A DNA stretch of 64,000 bases from Beijerinckiaceae bacterium (lineage in GTDB: Bacteria > Pseudomonadota > Alphaproteobacteria > Rhizobiales > Beijerinckiaceae): assembly GCA_947453205.1 (NCBI GenBank), contig CANGFT010000004.1, forward strand, positions 62,001 to 126,000, in the 5' to 3' direction. The notes below the pieces were generated by a model. That model had not been told where the DNA came from. It ran no database searches and saw only the letters and a list, made by a program, of their open reading frames with translations. Within the stretch, counting starts at the first letter, position 1; each line of letters starts with the position of its first letter. A program made the translations under genes and the position numbers. Shown piece by piece: positions 1 to 9,396 of the stretch.

Positions 1-669
1 GTCCGGCCAATGGCCGGGGACGCGGACTTCGTCAAAGTCCGAGAGCATATGGGCGTAGAGCGCGGCGTGCTTGGCCTCGCGCCGGTAGTCGAGCTCCTCA
101 CGCACGCGCGCCCCGATTTCGACGGCGATTTCGCGGGTGTCGATGGCCGGGTCCATGCGCCGATGGAGCGAAAAGAGCATATTGAGCTGGGAGAGGTCCG
201 CCTCGACGGCAGACGCCATGTCGGGATATTGCAGCTTGCAGGCGAGCGGGCGGCCATCAAGGCTCGTCGCGCGATGCACCTGTCCCAGCGAGGCGGCGGC
301 GGCGGGCCGCAGGTCGAAGGCGCCGAACCGCGACCGCCACTGGGGCCCAAGCTCGGCCTGCATGCGCCGCTTGACGAAGGCCGCGCCCATGGGCGGCGCG
401 TCGGCCTGCAGCTTCTGGAGCTCCTCGGCATATTCGGGGGGCAGGGCGTCGGGGATGGTGGCCAGCAGCTGCGCCACCTTCATCATGGGCCCCTTGAGAT
501 CGCCCAGAGCCCGGGTGAGCGCCCGCGGAAGCGTGGCCTCCTCGCCCGCGCGCGCGCCGCCCATCAGGGTCGCAGCCGCAATGCGCGCGGCGACCCCGCC
601 CACATTGGCGCCGACCCGCGCATAGCGGGTGGCGCGGGCGGAAAAGCGATTGGCTTCGTCGTCGATCAT
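1..669 (-). CDS. ABC1 kinase / UbiB (AarF)-family protein, partial (runs off the left edge)
   Basis: Reverse-strand reading from the ATG at 667-669 gives MIDDEANRFSARATRYARVGANVGGVAARIAAATLMGG...LGDLKGPMMKVAQLLATIPDALPPEYAEELQKLQADAPPM...ASLGQVHRA, typical of the ABC1/UbiB N-terminus (KxGQ-like region, LSKLQ/ELQKLQ, ASLGQVH). Confidence 0.85.
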   Translation of the reverse strand, partial: MIDDEANRFSARATRYARVGANVGGVAARIAAATLMGGARAGEEATLPRALTRALGDLKGPMMKVAQLLATIPDALPPEYAEELQKLQADAPPMGAAFVKRRMQAELGPQWRSRFGAFDLRPAAAASLGQVHRATSLDGRPLACKLQYPDMASAVEADLSQLNMLFSLHRRMDPAIDTREIAVEIGARVREELDYRREAKHAALYAHMLSDFDEVRVPGHWPD

Positions 670-738
670 GGACTGCAACCTGCGGTGGCCGGCTTGTGCG
701 TCAAGCGTCAGCCGCAGGTCTACGGGCCGGAGGCCGCC

Positions 739-1935
739 TCAGACCGGAACCGTGTTCACATTATAGGTGAACAACCACTCATAACGCGCGGCGATGGCCT
801 CGGCGCTCCACTCGCGGTCGATATAGGCGTCGGCCTTGGCGGGATCGCGATAATCGGGATTGTGGAAGTGGCGCACCATGTCGTTGGCGCCTGCGACCAT
901 GCGGTTGTCGCGCTCGAGACGGGCGGCCTCATAGCGGCGCAGGGCCGTGGGCACGTCGTCATAGGCTTCAAGGCAGCGCGCCAGAACCACGCCATCCTCC
1001 AGCGCCATGACCGCGCCCTGCGCCAGAAATGGCAGCGTGGGATGGCAGGCGTCGCCGAGCAAAGCGACGCGGCCATAGGCGAAGCGCGACAGGGGATCAC
1101 GCACCAGATATGCCCATTGCAGGAGCTTGGGCGCGGCGTCGATCATCACATGAATGTCTTCGTGCCAGCCCTCGAAATCCCTGTGGCACTGCTCCCTCGT
1201 GCCCTCGACGGTCCAGGCGGATTCCTTCCATTCGGGTCGTTCGATGGTGGCGGCGAGGTTGAAGATCTCCCCATCGCGCAGGGGATAATGGACCACATGG
1301 CCGTTGGGGCCGATCCAGTTGACCGCCATGCTGGCGCGCATGCGGTCGGGCAGGGCGTCGAGGGGGATCACCCCGCGCCAGATCATCATTCCGGGATAGC
1401 GGGAGGGGGCGTCATTGGCGGTCAGGCTGCGCACCATGGAATTGACGCCATCGCAGCCGATCAGCGCATCGCCCTCGAAGACGCGCCCGTCCTGCAGGGT
1501 GAGGAACACCTTGCCATCGCTCTCCCTGAAGGAGGCGCAGCGCGCGTTGAGGTGCAGCACATCGGGCCGCTGGCGCAGCACGGCGTCGCTGACGGCGGTG
1601 AGAAGATCGGGCCGGTAGACCGTGAGATAGGGATAGCCGTAGCGCTCCAGGGCGGCGGGGCCCATGTCGAAGAGCTTCCAGACCTTGCCCGTGCTCCACA
1701 GGCGCACTTCCTTGCGCTCGGCCCGGCAGGAGAGTTTGCGCAGGGTTTCGAAGGCGCCGATGGAATCAAGGGCGCGGTTGCCGTTGGGGCTGATCTGGAT
1801 GCCCGCGCCCACCTCGCGCAGCTCGCCCGCCTGTTCGAAGATCGCCACATCAAAGCCGCGCTGCAGAAGCGCCGCAGCCGTCGTCATGCCGCCAATGCCG
1901 CCGCCAGCGATGAGAATGCGTTTGGGACCAGCCAC
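739..1935 (-). CDS. FAD-dependent monooxygenase (salicylate/3-hydroxybenzoate hydroxylase-like)
   Basis: N-terminal GGGIGGMTTAAALLQRGFDVAIFEQ Rossmann motif; GRVALLGDACHPTLPFLAQGAVMALEDG FAD motif. Confidence 0.85.
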   Translation of the reverse strand: MAGPKRILIAGGGIGGMTTAAALLQRGFDVAIFEQAGELREVGAGIQISPNGNRALDSIGAFETLRKLSCRAERKEVRLWSTGKVWKLFDMGPAALERYGYPYLTVYRPDLLTAVSDAVLRQRPDVLHLNARCASFRESDGKVFLTLQDGRVFEGDALIGCDGVNSMVRSLTANDAPSRYPGMMIWRGVIPLDALPDRMRASMAVNWIGPNGHVVHYPLRDGEIFNLAATIERPEWKESAWTVEGTREQCHRDFEGWHEDIHVMIDAAPKLLQWAYLVRDPLSRFAYGRVALLGDACHPTLPFLAQGAVMALEDGVVLARCLEAYDDVPTALRRYEAARLERDNRMVAGANDMVRHFHNPDYRDPAKADAYIDREWSAEAIAARYEWLFTYNVNTVPV

Positions 1936-1999
1936 CTGTGCGCCTCCGGTTCTTGGCAGCTTCCTAGCTCAGGAGAGGGCGCAGGAGCAATGAGGTTCG

Positions 2000-2383
2000 C
2001 TACTTCGGCCAGTTGTCGCGGATCCAGCGGGCGAGGGATTCCTCGCTGACATTGCCTGCGGCGAGGTCGAGGATGATGACCGTGGCGTCGGCGGGCCTGG
2101 GCGCAAATGGAACGTCATTCAGGCGCAGAAACGTCATCATGCACTGGAACGCGATGCGTTTGTTGCCATCGATGAATGGGTGATTTTTCGCAAGGCCATA
2201 GGCATAGGACGCCGCCAGCGTGGCAAGATCAGTTTCGCCATAATGCCAGCGATTGACCGGCCGCATGAGCGCGGATTCGAGCAGCCCGGCGTCGCGGATG
2301 CCGTCAGGCCCCCCAAACACGCTGAGCTGCTCCGCATGAAGGTCGACGACCTCGGTGAGGTCGAGCCAGAGGGGCTCGATCAT
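2000..2383 (-). CDS. doc: Type II toxin, death-on-curing (Doc/Fic) family
   Basis: Fic/Doc motif HPFIDGNKRIAF; 127 aa; overlaps the upstream antitoxin by 4 bp. Confidence 0.85.
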   Translation of the reverse strand: MIEPLWLDLTEVVDLHAEQLSVFGGPDGIRDAGLLESALMRPVNRWHYGETDLATLAASYAYGLAKNHPFIDGNKRIAFQCMMTFLRLNDVPFAPRPADATVIILDLAAGNVSEESLARWIRDNWPK

Positions 2384-2640
2384 TTCGCCAACTCGCGGAA
2401 GGTGTCCTTATACTCGTCCATCACCTTGCGGGCGATGTCCATGACCTTCGCGTGCTTGGGATCATAGGGACTGAGCTTAATGCCCTGCTCCGTCTGCTCC
2501 ACAATATGCATCTTGTCGCCCTCCTTGAGGTCGAGGCGGGCGAGCAGGTCTTTGGGCAGGATGAATCCCAGGGAATTGCCGATCTTGCGGATCTGCAGGA
2601 CGTAGCCTTCCATCTCGACGGTCCGGGGCTGTTCGTTCAT
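2380..2640 (-). CDS. AbrB/MazE/SpoVT-type antitoxin
   Basis: 86 aa with LQIRKIGNSLGFILPKDLLARLDLKEGDKMHIVE swapped-hairpin AbrB motif; upstream of doc with ATGA overlap. Confidence 0.8.
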   Translation of the reverse strand: MNEQPRTVEMEGYVLQIRKIGNSLGFILPKDLLARLDLKEGDKMHIVEQTEQGIKLSPYDPKHAKVMDIARKVMDEYKDTFRELAK

Positions 2641-2646
2641 GGCGAT

Positions 2647-2679
2647 CTCCTGTGTTATACGAACTGTATAACACAGGAG
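2647..2679. promoter_or_regulatory. Perfect 14+14 bp inverted repeat, candidate autoregulatory operator of the TA operon
   Basis: ctcctgtgttatac-gaact-gtataacacaggag immediately upstream of the antitoxin start (2640); one arm covers the Shine-Dalgarno. Confidence 0.7.
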
Positions 2680-2696
2680 GCGCCGCCCCGAAAGCC

Positions 2697-4544
2697 TCAG
2701 AGCGTCTCAAGCTCGGCGATCATGCCCTCGATCATGTTGAGCCCGATCTGCCAGAAGCCGGGATCGCGGGCGTCGAGGCCAAAGGGGGCGAGGAGTTCGG
2801 AATAGTGTTTCGAGCCGCCCGCCGAGAGCAGGGCGAAATATTTCTCCACAAAGCCATCCGCCGCGTTCTGATAGACGCCGTAAAGCGAATTCACGAGGCA
2901 ATCCCCGAAGGCGTAGGCGTAGACATAGAAGGGGGAATGGACGAAATGCGGGATATAGGCCCAGAAGGTCTCGTATCCCTCATGCAGGGCGATGGAGGGG
3001 CCAAGGCTCTCCGCCTGCACGCTCATCCAGAGTTCGCCGATCCGCTCGGCCGTCAGCTCGCCCTCGCGCCGGGCCTCATGCAGCTTGCGCTCGAATGAGT
3101 AGAAGGCGATCTGGCGCACGACCGTATTGATCATGTCCTCCACCTTGGCGGCGAGCATGGCGCGGCGCTGATCGGGGCCGGCCTCCGCCAGAAGGGTGCG
3201 GAAGGTCAGCATCTCCCCGAAGACGCTGGCGGTTTCGGCCAGCGTCAGGGGCGTCGGCGCCATCAAGGCTCCATTTGGCGCGGCGAGCACCTGATGCACC
3301 CCATGGCCAAGCTCATGGGCGAGCGTCATCACATCCCGCGGCTTGCCCTGATAATTCAGGAGAACATAGGGATGGGCGGAGGGGACGGTGGGGTGCGCGA
3401 AAGCGCCCGGCGCCTTGCCCGGCCGCACCGGCGCGTCAATCCAGCCCTCATCGAAGAAGCGCCGGGCGATCTCGGCCATGCGCGGCGAGAAAGCGCCATA
3501 GGCGGAGAGGACGAGATGGCGCGCATCCTCCCAGTTGTAGGAGCGGGTGGGGACATTGGGCAGCGGGGCGTTGCGGTCCCAGTGGTCGAGGCGCTCTTTG
3601 CCGAACCATTTGGCCTTCAGCTTGTAATAGCGGTGGGACAGGCGCGGATAGGCCTCCTGCACGGCCGCCACCAGCGAATCCACGACCTCGCGCTCGACGC
3701 GGTTCGACAGGTGCCGGGAATCGGCCACATCGCTGAATCCGCGCCAGCGGTCGCCGATCTCCTTGTCCTTGGCCAGCACATTGGTGATGAGCGAGAAGGT
3801 GCGCTGATGGGCGCGCAGGGTCTGGGCCAGCGCCTCCGCCGCCTCCTTGCGCACGCTCGCCTCCTTGTCCTGCATGAGGTTCAAGGTGGGCTCCAGCGTC
3901 AGCTCCTTGTCGCCGACCTTGAACCGCAGGGACGCGATGGTCTCGTCGAAGAGCCGGTTCCAGGCCCCGCGCCCGGTGACGGATTTCTCGTGGAAGAGCT
4001 GCTCGACCCGGTCTTCGAGCTGATAGGGCTTCTCGCGCCGCACATCCTCGATCCAGGGCCGGTACCAGGCGAGCGGCCCGCCGGAGATGGCCTTCTCCAC
4101 GAGGGCGTCGTCGATTCGGTTCAATTCGAGGGTCAGGAAGAGCAGGTCGGTCGAGGCGTTCGTGACCTTTTCCTGGGTGTCGCCAAAAAATTTCGCGCGC
4201 AGGGGATCGGTGGTGTCCCCGGCGTAGATCAGGCCCGCGTAGGACATGATCCGCCCGATCAGATCCTCCAGACGCTCATAGCGCTGGAGCATCTCGAAGA
4301 GCTTGCGGGAGGCCTCGGGCTCCCCGGCGATCTCGGCGAGCTTGCCCCGATAGGCCTGTGCGAAGGCTTTGGATTCGCTCAGGGCGCGCTCCAGATCCCC
4401 CGAAAATTCGGGCGATTCCATCCCCGGATAGAGGTCGGTCAGGTTCCATTCGGGCAGGCCGCCGACGACGGAGGCTGCGCCCTTGGCCTGGGCGGAGAGG
4501 GCGGTCGGGGCTTGGGCGGAGAGGGAGAAGCGCATCGAGAACAT
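2697..4544 (-). CDS. pepF: M3-family oligoendopeptidase (PepF-like)
   Basis: HELGHGVHQ zinc motif in MTLAHELGHGVHQVL; about 610 aa; PepF-like C-terminus. Start chosen at MFSMRF; ORF extends to 4589. Confidence 0.85.
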   Translation of the reverse strand: MFSMRFSLSAQAPTALSAQAKGAASVVGGLPEWNLTDLYPGMESPEFSGDLERALSESKAFAQAYRGKLAEIAGEPEASRKLFEMLQRYERLEDLIGRIMSYAGLIYAGDTTDPLRAKFFGDTQEKVTNASTDLLFLTLELNRIDDALVEKAISGGPLAWYRPWIEDVRREKPYQLEDRVEQLFHEKSVTGRGAWNRLFDETIASLRFKVGDKELTLEPTLNLMQDKEASVRKEAAEALAQTLRAHQRTFSLITNVLAKDKEIGDRWRGFSDVADSRHLSNRVEREVVDSLVAAVQEAYPRLSHRYYKLKAKWFGKERLDHWDRNAPLPNVPTRSYNWEDARHLVLSAYGAFSPRMAEIARRFFDEGWIDAPVRPGKAPGAFAHPTVPSAHPYVLLNYQGKPRDVMTLAHELGHGVHQVLAAPNGALMAPTPLTLAETASVFGEMLTFRTLLAEAGPDQRRAMLAAKVEDMINTVVRQIAFYSFERKLHEARREGELTAERIGELWMSVQAESLGPSIALHEGYETFWAYIPHFVHSPFYVYAYAFGDCLVNSLYGVYQNAADGFVEKYFALLSAGGSKHYSELLAPFGLDARDPGFWQIGLNMIEGMIAELETL

Positions 4545-4717
4545 CCACTGATGAGGTCGCGCTCTATATCGGGTCTCCCGGCGCCCCAATCAACCGCCCA
4601 GCCAGAAAGGTGACGCATTCGCCACAGTTCGGCCTGAAATTAATCGGCCATTTACCCTGTTCGAACAACATGCCTCCCCAGAGCAGGATTGCTTCCTGCC
4701 GGAGAGTAAGCATCCGC

Positions 4718-6211
4718 ATGACCTCGACCGTCCTGATCGCCGATGACGACGCCATTCAGCGTCGCCTACTGGAAGCCATGGTCCGCCGATTCGGCTATCA
4801 GGCAGAACTCGTCGAAGGGGGCGAGGCGGCCCTGGCCCGGCTCGTCGCCGCCGATGCGCCGCGAATCGACTGCCTGATTCTCGATCTGGTCATGCCTGAC
4901 CTTGATGGCATGGGCGTTCTGTTGCGGATGAAGGAGCGCGGCCTCGCCACGCCCGTGATCGTTCAGACCTCCCCCAACTCCATCGAATCCGTCGTCTCCG
5001 CCATGCGGGCGGGCGCCTTCGATTTCGTCGTGAAGCCCGTGGGCGCCGAGCGCCTGCAGGTCTCCATCAAGAACGCGCTCCGCTTCGAGGCGCTGGAGGA
5101 GGAGGTCCGCCGCAAGGCCCGCTACGGTTCGGCGACCGTCTCTTTCCGCGACATCGCGACAACCTCTGAAAACATGAGCCGCATCCTTCGCCTGTGCGAG
5201 CGTGCGGCGAAATCCACCATCCCCGTGCTGATCGAAGGCGAGGCGGGGGTCGGCAAGGAGCTTGTGGCGCGCTCGATCCATGGGGCCTCCGACCGCCGCA
5301 GCCGTCCCTTTCTCGCCGTGAATTGTGCGGGCCTGTCCCAGGCCGAAGTCGAATCCTGTCTGTTCGGCCACGAGAAGGGCGCCTTTCCCGGCGCGATGGA
5401 GCGGCAGGTCGGCAAATTCGCGGAGGCCAACGGGGGCGCCCTGTTCCTGGAGAATGTCGAGGACTTGCCGCCCGCCGTCCAGGCCAAGCTTCTGCGCGCG
5501 CTCCATGAGGGCGAGATCGAGCCTGCCGGGGCGCGCAAGCCCATCAAGGTCGATGTGCGCATCATCACCGCCAGCAACCGCAACATGATGGAATGTGTGA
5601 AGGCGGGAGCCTTCCGCGAAGATCTCTACTACCGGCTCAATGTCTTCCCGATCACCGTGCCCCCCTTGCGGGCCCGCCATGAAGACATCGCCGACCTCGC
5701 GCGCAGATTCACCGCGCGCTTCGCCGCCGAACAGGGCAAGCGTCTGCGCGGCCTGTCCGCCGAAACCCTCGCGCTGCTCACCCGCTACAACTGGCCGGGC
5801 AATATCCGCCAGCTCGAGAACACGATCTATCGCGCCGTCGTGCTCGCCGAAGGCGACGAACTGACCATCGCCGAATTCCCGCAGATCGCGGCCCGCGTCG
5901 AGGGCTTCGACATTCGCATTCCCGCCGCGCCGGCGCTTGCGGCCGCGCCCGCCCCGCAGCGGGAGATCATCCGCATCGAGGTGCGCGACCCCAACGCCAT
6001 GCGGCCGCTCGACGACAGCGGCCATGTGCGCAAGCTTGAGGACATGGAGGCGGAGATGATCCGCTTCGCCCTCACCTATTATCGCGGACAGATGTCCGAA
6101 ATGGCGCGCAGGCTCGGCATCGGCCGCTCGACCCTCTACCGCAAGATGAAGGATCTCGGCCTTCAGGAAGATGAGATCTCGGCCATCGGGGCGAGCTTCG
6201 AGGCCGCCTGA
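4718..6211 (+). CDS. Sigma54-dependent response regulator (receiver + AAA+ + Fis HTH)
   Basis: MTSTVLIADDDAIQRRLLEAMVRR receiver; LILDLVMPDLDG phospho-Asp; GEAGVGKELVARSIH Walker A; GAFPGA; RYNWPGNIRQLEN; C-terminal Fis HTH MARRLGIGRSTLYRKMKDLGL. Confidence 0.9.
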   Translation: MTSTVLIADDDAIQRRLLEAMVRRFGYQAELVEGGEAALARLVAADAPRIDCLILDLVMPDLDGMGVLLRMKERGLATPVIVQTSPNSIESVVSAMRAGAFDFVVKPVGAERLQVSIKNALRFEALEEEVRRKARYGSATVSFRDIATTSENMSRILRLCERAAKSTIPVLIEGEAGVGKELVARSIHGASDRRSRPFLAVNCAGLSQAEVESCLFGHEKGAFPGAMERQVGKFAEANGGALFLENVEDLPPAVQAKLLRALHEGEIEPAGARKPIKVDVRIITASNRNMMECVKAGAFREDLYYRLNVFPITVPPLRARHEDIADLARRFTARFAAEQGKRLRGLSAETLALLTRYNWPGNIRQLENTIYRAVVLAEGDELTIAEFPQIAARVEGFDIRIPAAPALAAAPAPQREIIRIEVRDPNAMRPLDDSGHVRKLEDMEAEMIRFALTYYRGQMSEMARRLGIGRSTLYRKMKDLGLQEDEISAIGASFEAA

Positions 6212-6338
6212 GCGGCGGTCTCCATTTGAACGTTCATTTGCTTTTCTTTGCGTGACCTCACGCCATTTCATTAAAAAACCGAAAGCTCCCTTTGCGGGAG
6301 GGCCAGAAAAACGACCCCGATCCGGAAGGGTGACGTAG

Positions 6339-8078
6339 ATGAGAGTGAATGCGCCCCATGCCTTGCTTCTGGGCCTGTCCATGAGCGCGCTCATGCTGGC
6401 GATGCAGGCCCATGCGCAGGATGTCGGCGCGACGCCGCAGCTCGACCATAGCACCACGCAGACCATCACCTTGCGCGCAGCCCCCGACAAGCTGGCGCCC
6501 TTCGAGCCCTCGCCGATCATTGAAGCGCCCGAGGCGCCGCCTGCGGCTTTGAGCGCGCCAGGCGCTGCGCCCGCGCAGGACTTAGCCGCTCCCCTCCTCG
6601 CCGCTCCCGACGCCGCGACCCTTGCCGCCGCCATCAAGCTTGGCCTTGAAGACCTCGCGAAAGACCCAATCCGCAGCCCCGCCCTCAAGCGCGAGCGCGA
6701 GGCCATCGCCGCCTTTTACGCCGCGCGCGGCCATGCGCCCCTGTGGTTCGACACAACCGACTGGGCCCCTGCGGCGAAATCCGCTTTGACGCGGCTCGAA
6801 CATGCCGATGAAGACGGACTGGCGCTGAAACTGGCCTTGCCCACGCTCAGCGGCGGCACGAATGGCGAACGCGCGGCGGCCGAGATCGCCCTTTCCCTGG
6901 CGGTCGTGACCTATGGTCGGCAGGCCAGCGGGTCGCGCATCGACCCCCAGACCATCGACAAGCTCATCACCGAAAAGCCTGATGTGGCGGAGCCCGCGCG
7001 CATTCTTTCGACCGTCGCCGCCGCTGGGGATGCGGACGCCGCGCTGCGCAGCTTCAACCCCACGCAATCCGGTTATCTCGCCTTGCGCGAAAAGCTTGCC
7101 GAAGTGCGCCGCGAAAAGCCCAGGAGCATTGATCGGGTGGCCTCGGGGCCGACCCTTAAACCGGGCATGAAGGATCCGCGCGTGCCGGTCATTCGTGCGC
7201 GCTTCGGCCTTGATCCCCAGCCCATGGGCGAGACGCCCGAGCCGTTGCTTTATGACACGCGCGTCGCCTCGGCGGTGGCGGATTTTCAGCGTGGCCATGG
7301 CTTGCCCGCCAATGGGCAACTCACGGCGCGAACGGTCCTCGCCCTCTCGGGCGGCGACCCCGTGCGGCTTGAAGCCGAGATCATCGCGAATATGGAGCGC
7401 TGGCGCTGGCGGGCGCGCGGCGAAGCGCCAGAGCGGATCGAGGTCAACATTCCCGATTTCAGCGTGCGCGTGATGCGCGGCAACGCGGAATTCCACAGCG
7501 CGCGCGTGATCGTGGGCAAACCCACGACACGGACGCCGGTCTTCTCGAACCGCATGCAATTCGTCGAGGTCAATCCTTACTGGAATGTGCCCGACAGCAT
7601 CATCCGGAAAGAGATGATGCCGAAACTGGCGGAGGATCCGACCTATCTGGAGCGCGCGGGCTATCAAGTCTCGACCGCGCCCAATGGCAGGATGGTCGTG
7701 CGCCAGCCGCCGGGCGCGAGGAATGCGCTGGGGAACATCAAATTCATGTTCCCCAATGAACATGCGGTCTATCTGCACGATACGCCGACGCGCAAGCTTT
7801 TCGCCAATGACACGCGCGCTTACAGCCATGGCTGCGTGCGGCTCGACCAGCCCTTCAAATTCGCAGAGGTCGTGCTCGGCGCGCAGAATGGCTGGACGGA
7901 AGAGCGGGCCCGCAGCCTCGTCGGCGGCAAGAATCAGACGATCCATCTGCCGCATCCCATCGACATCCACATCGGCTATTACACCGCCTTTGTGGACGGC
8001 GAGGGCAAGCTGCAGTTGCGCGACGACATCTATGGCTATTCGCGCAAGGTGCGGGTGGCGCTGGGTCTGGAAGCGTGA
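6339..8078 (+). CDS. L,D-transpeptidase (YkuD domain, YcbB/LdtD-like) with peptidoglycan-binding domain
   Basis: HDTPTRKLFANDTRAYSHGCVRLDQP catalytic HxxxxxxSHGCxR-type motif; PG-binding repeat VADFQRGHGLPANGQLTARTVLAL. Confidence 0.88.
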   Translation: MRVNAPHALLLGLSMSALMLAMQAHAQDVGATPQLDHSTTQTITLRAAPDKLAPFEPSPIIEAPEAPPAALSAPGAAPAQDLAAPLLAAPDAATLAAAIKLGLEDLAKDPIRSPALKREREAIAAFYAARGHAPLWFDTTDWAPAAKSALTRLEHADEDGLALKLALPTLSGGTNGERAAAEIALSLAVVTYGRQASGSRIDPQTIDKLITEKPDVAEPARILSTVAAAGDADAALRSFNPTQSGYLALREKLAEVRREKPRSIDRVASGPTLKPGMKDPRVPVIRARFGLDPQPMGETPEPLLYDTRVASAVADFQRGHGLPANGQLTARTVLALSGGDPVRLEAEIIANMERWRWRARGEAPERIEVNIPDFSVRVMRGNAEFHSARVIVGKPTTRTPVFSNRMQFVEVNPYWNVPDSIIRKEMMPKLAEDPTYLERAGYQVSTAPNGRMVVRQPPGARNALGNIKFMFPNEHAVYLHDTPTRKLFANDTRAYSHGCVRLDQPFKFAEVVLGAQNGWTEERARSLVGGKNQTIHLPHPIDIHIGYYTAFVDGEGKLQLRDDIYGYSRKVRVALGLEA

Positions 8079-8079
8079 T

Positions 8080-9114
8080 TCAAGGCTTGGGCTTGTAGGG
8101 GCCGAGGTCTTTCAGGGCCGCCGCGACGAAGCTGTCATCGATGATCTGATCGACGGTGACGTCGCCCTTGATGAGCTTCGTTTCTTTGAAATACTCCCAA
8201 TCCCTGCGCAGGCTCTCCGCCCCGACCGTCCCGTCGGGATCGACATAATGGGGGACGATGGAGCGAAGCACGTCCTTGTCCTTGACCGTGGAATAACGCG
8301 CGATGATGTCGACCACGTCTTCTGCGCCCGGCCCCGCAAGGCGTGAATCCTTCAGCGCATCCACATAATCGCGAAGCCCGCGGATATAGGCGCGCATGAC
8401 TTTGCGCGCCACTTCTGGGCGGTTCTTGATGAAGGCGTCGCCATAGACGATGACGCCGCTCACATCGTCGTCGCGCAGTTTCGACATGGGCGTGAGGCTG
8501 ACCACCGTGCCCTGTTTGATCGCGGCGCTGAGGAAGGGTTCGGGCAGGATGCTCGCGTCAAGCGCGCCGCTGGCGTAGGCCGCGACCTGCTGGGGCATGG
8601 ACAACAGGCTCATGTCGAGATCGGCGGAGGAGAGCCCCACCTTGCGCAGGGATTCCTCGATGACGGCGCTTTCATTGCCGCCATTGGCCGTGGTGACGAA
8701 TTTGCGGCCCTTGAGATCCCGCAAGGAGCGCACTGCGCCGCTCTCCCACAGATCCTTGCGCACCACCAGCGCCTGATAGGAATAGTCGCCCTTGTTGCGC
8801 GCCTTGTCGGCGACCGCGCGCATGGTGATGCCGCGCTCGAAGGCGTTGTAGGTGGCCGCATTGATGGCGCCGGAGCCGACGTCGATGTCGCCCGTCGCCA
8901 GCGGAGCGACCATGCGGGCGCTGGAGTCGAAGACGATGAATTTCGCCTCGACATCCTCCTGCTTGAGATAGCCCTTGGCGTCGGCGATATAAAAACCCAC
9001 ATCGGCCGTGCCGCCGATATAGGCGATGTTGACCTTGTCCGCCGCACGCAGGGGCGCAGAGAAGACGCAGGCCGCAAAGGCGCCGACAAGCCCGATCATC
9101 CGACGTTTCAACAT
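8080..9114 (-). CDS. ABC transporter substrate-binding protein (NMT1/THI5/SsuA-like)
   Basis: Signal peptide; VNIAYIGGTADVGFYIADAKGYLKQEDVEAKFIVFDSSARMVAPLATGDIDVGSG typical of the NitT/TauT SBP family. Confidence 0.85.
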   Translation of the reverse strand: MLKRRMIGLVGAFAACVFSAPLRAADKVNIAYIGGTADVGFYIADAKGYLKQEDVEAKFIVFDSSARMVAPLATGDIDVGSGAINAATYNAFERGITMRAVADKARNKGDYSYQALVVRKDLWESGAVRSLRDLKGRKFVTTANGGNESAVIEESLRKVGLSSADLDMSLLSMPQQVAAYASGALDASILPEPFLSAAIKQGTVVSLTPMSKLRDDDVSGVIVYGDAFIKNRPEVARKVMRAYIRGLRDYVDALKDSRLAGPGAEDVVDIIARYSTVKDKDVLRSIVPHYVDPDGTVGAESLRRDWEYFKETKLIKGDVTVDQIIDDSFVAAALKDLGPYKPKP

Positions 9115-9396
9115 GTCATATCCCCCCGCCAGGCCGGTTCCGGCCATTTTCGGGGATGATGCTCTTCCATTCCGCTGATGTCGAGCCTGCCCGTGGAAAA
9201 GCCGGTTTCTCCAAAAAATTCCCTGAGCTTGAGGCTTGAATCCATGCGATTCTTGGCGCTGTTCTCCAGGCCTGATTCGAAAATGCGCCGGGACTCACGC
9301 CCCGTTAACCCTTCTCGGTAACACTATGGTCACCAAGTTCCTTGGTTCACCCCTCGCAGGGCCTGTCTGAGGTTCACGCAAAACACGAGTCGTTGG

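Noticed and set aside
10-2049. 679-aa plus-strand ORF
   Set aside because: Antisense to the UbiB-like, FAD monooxygenase and Doc genes; no recognisable family; typical long spurious ORF in high-GC DNA.
3294-4613. 439-aa plus-strand ORF
   Set aside because: Antisense to pepF; spurious.
4766-6706. 646-aa minus-strand ORF
   Set aside because: Fully antisense to the sigma54 regulator and the start of the L,D-transpeptidase; His/Asp/Gly-rich composition typical of antisense frames.
9304-9322. GTTAACC-N6-GGTAAC imperfect inverted repeat considered as a CtrA-type site
   Set aside because: Does not match TTAA-N7-TTAA spacing; arms imperfect.
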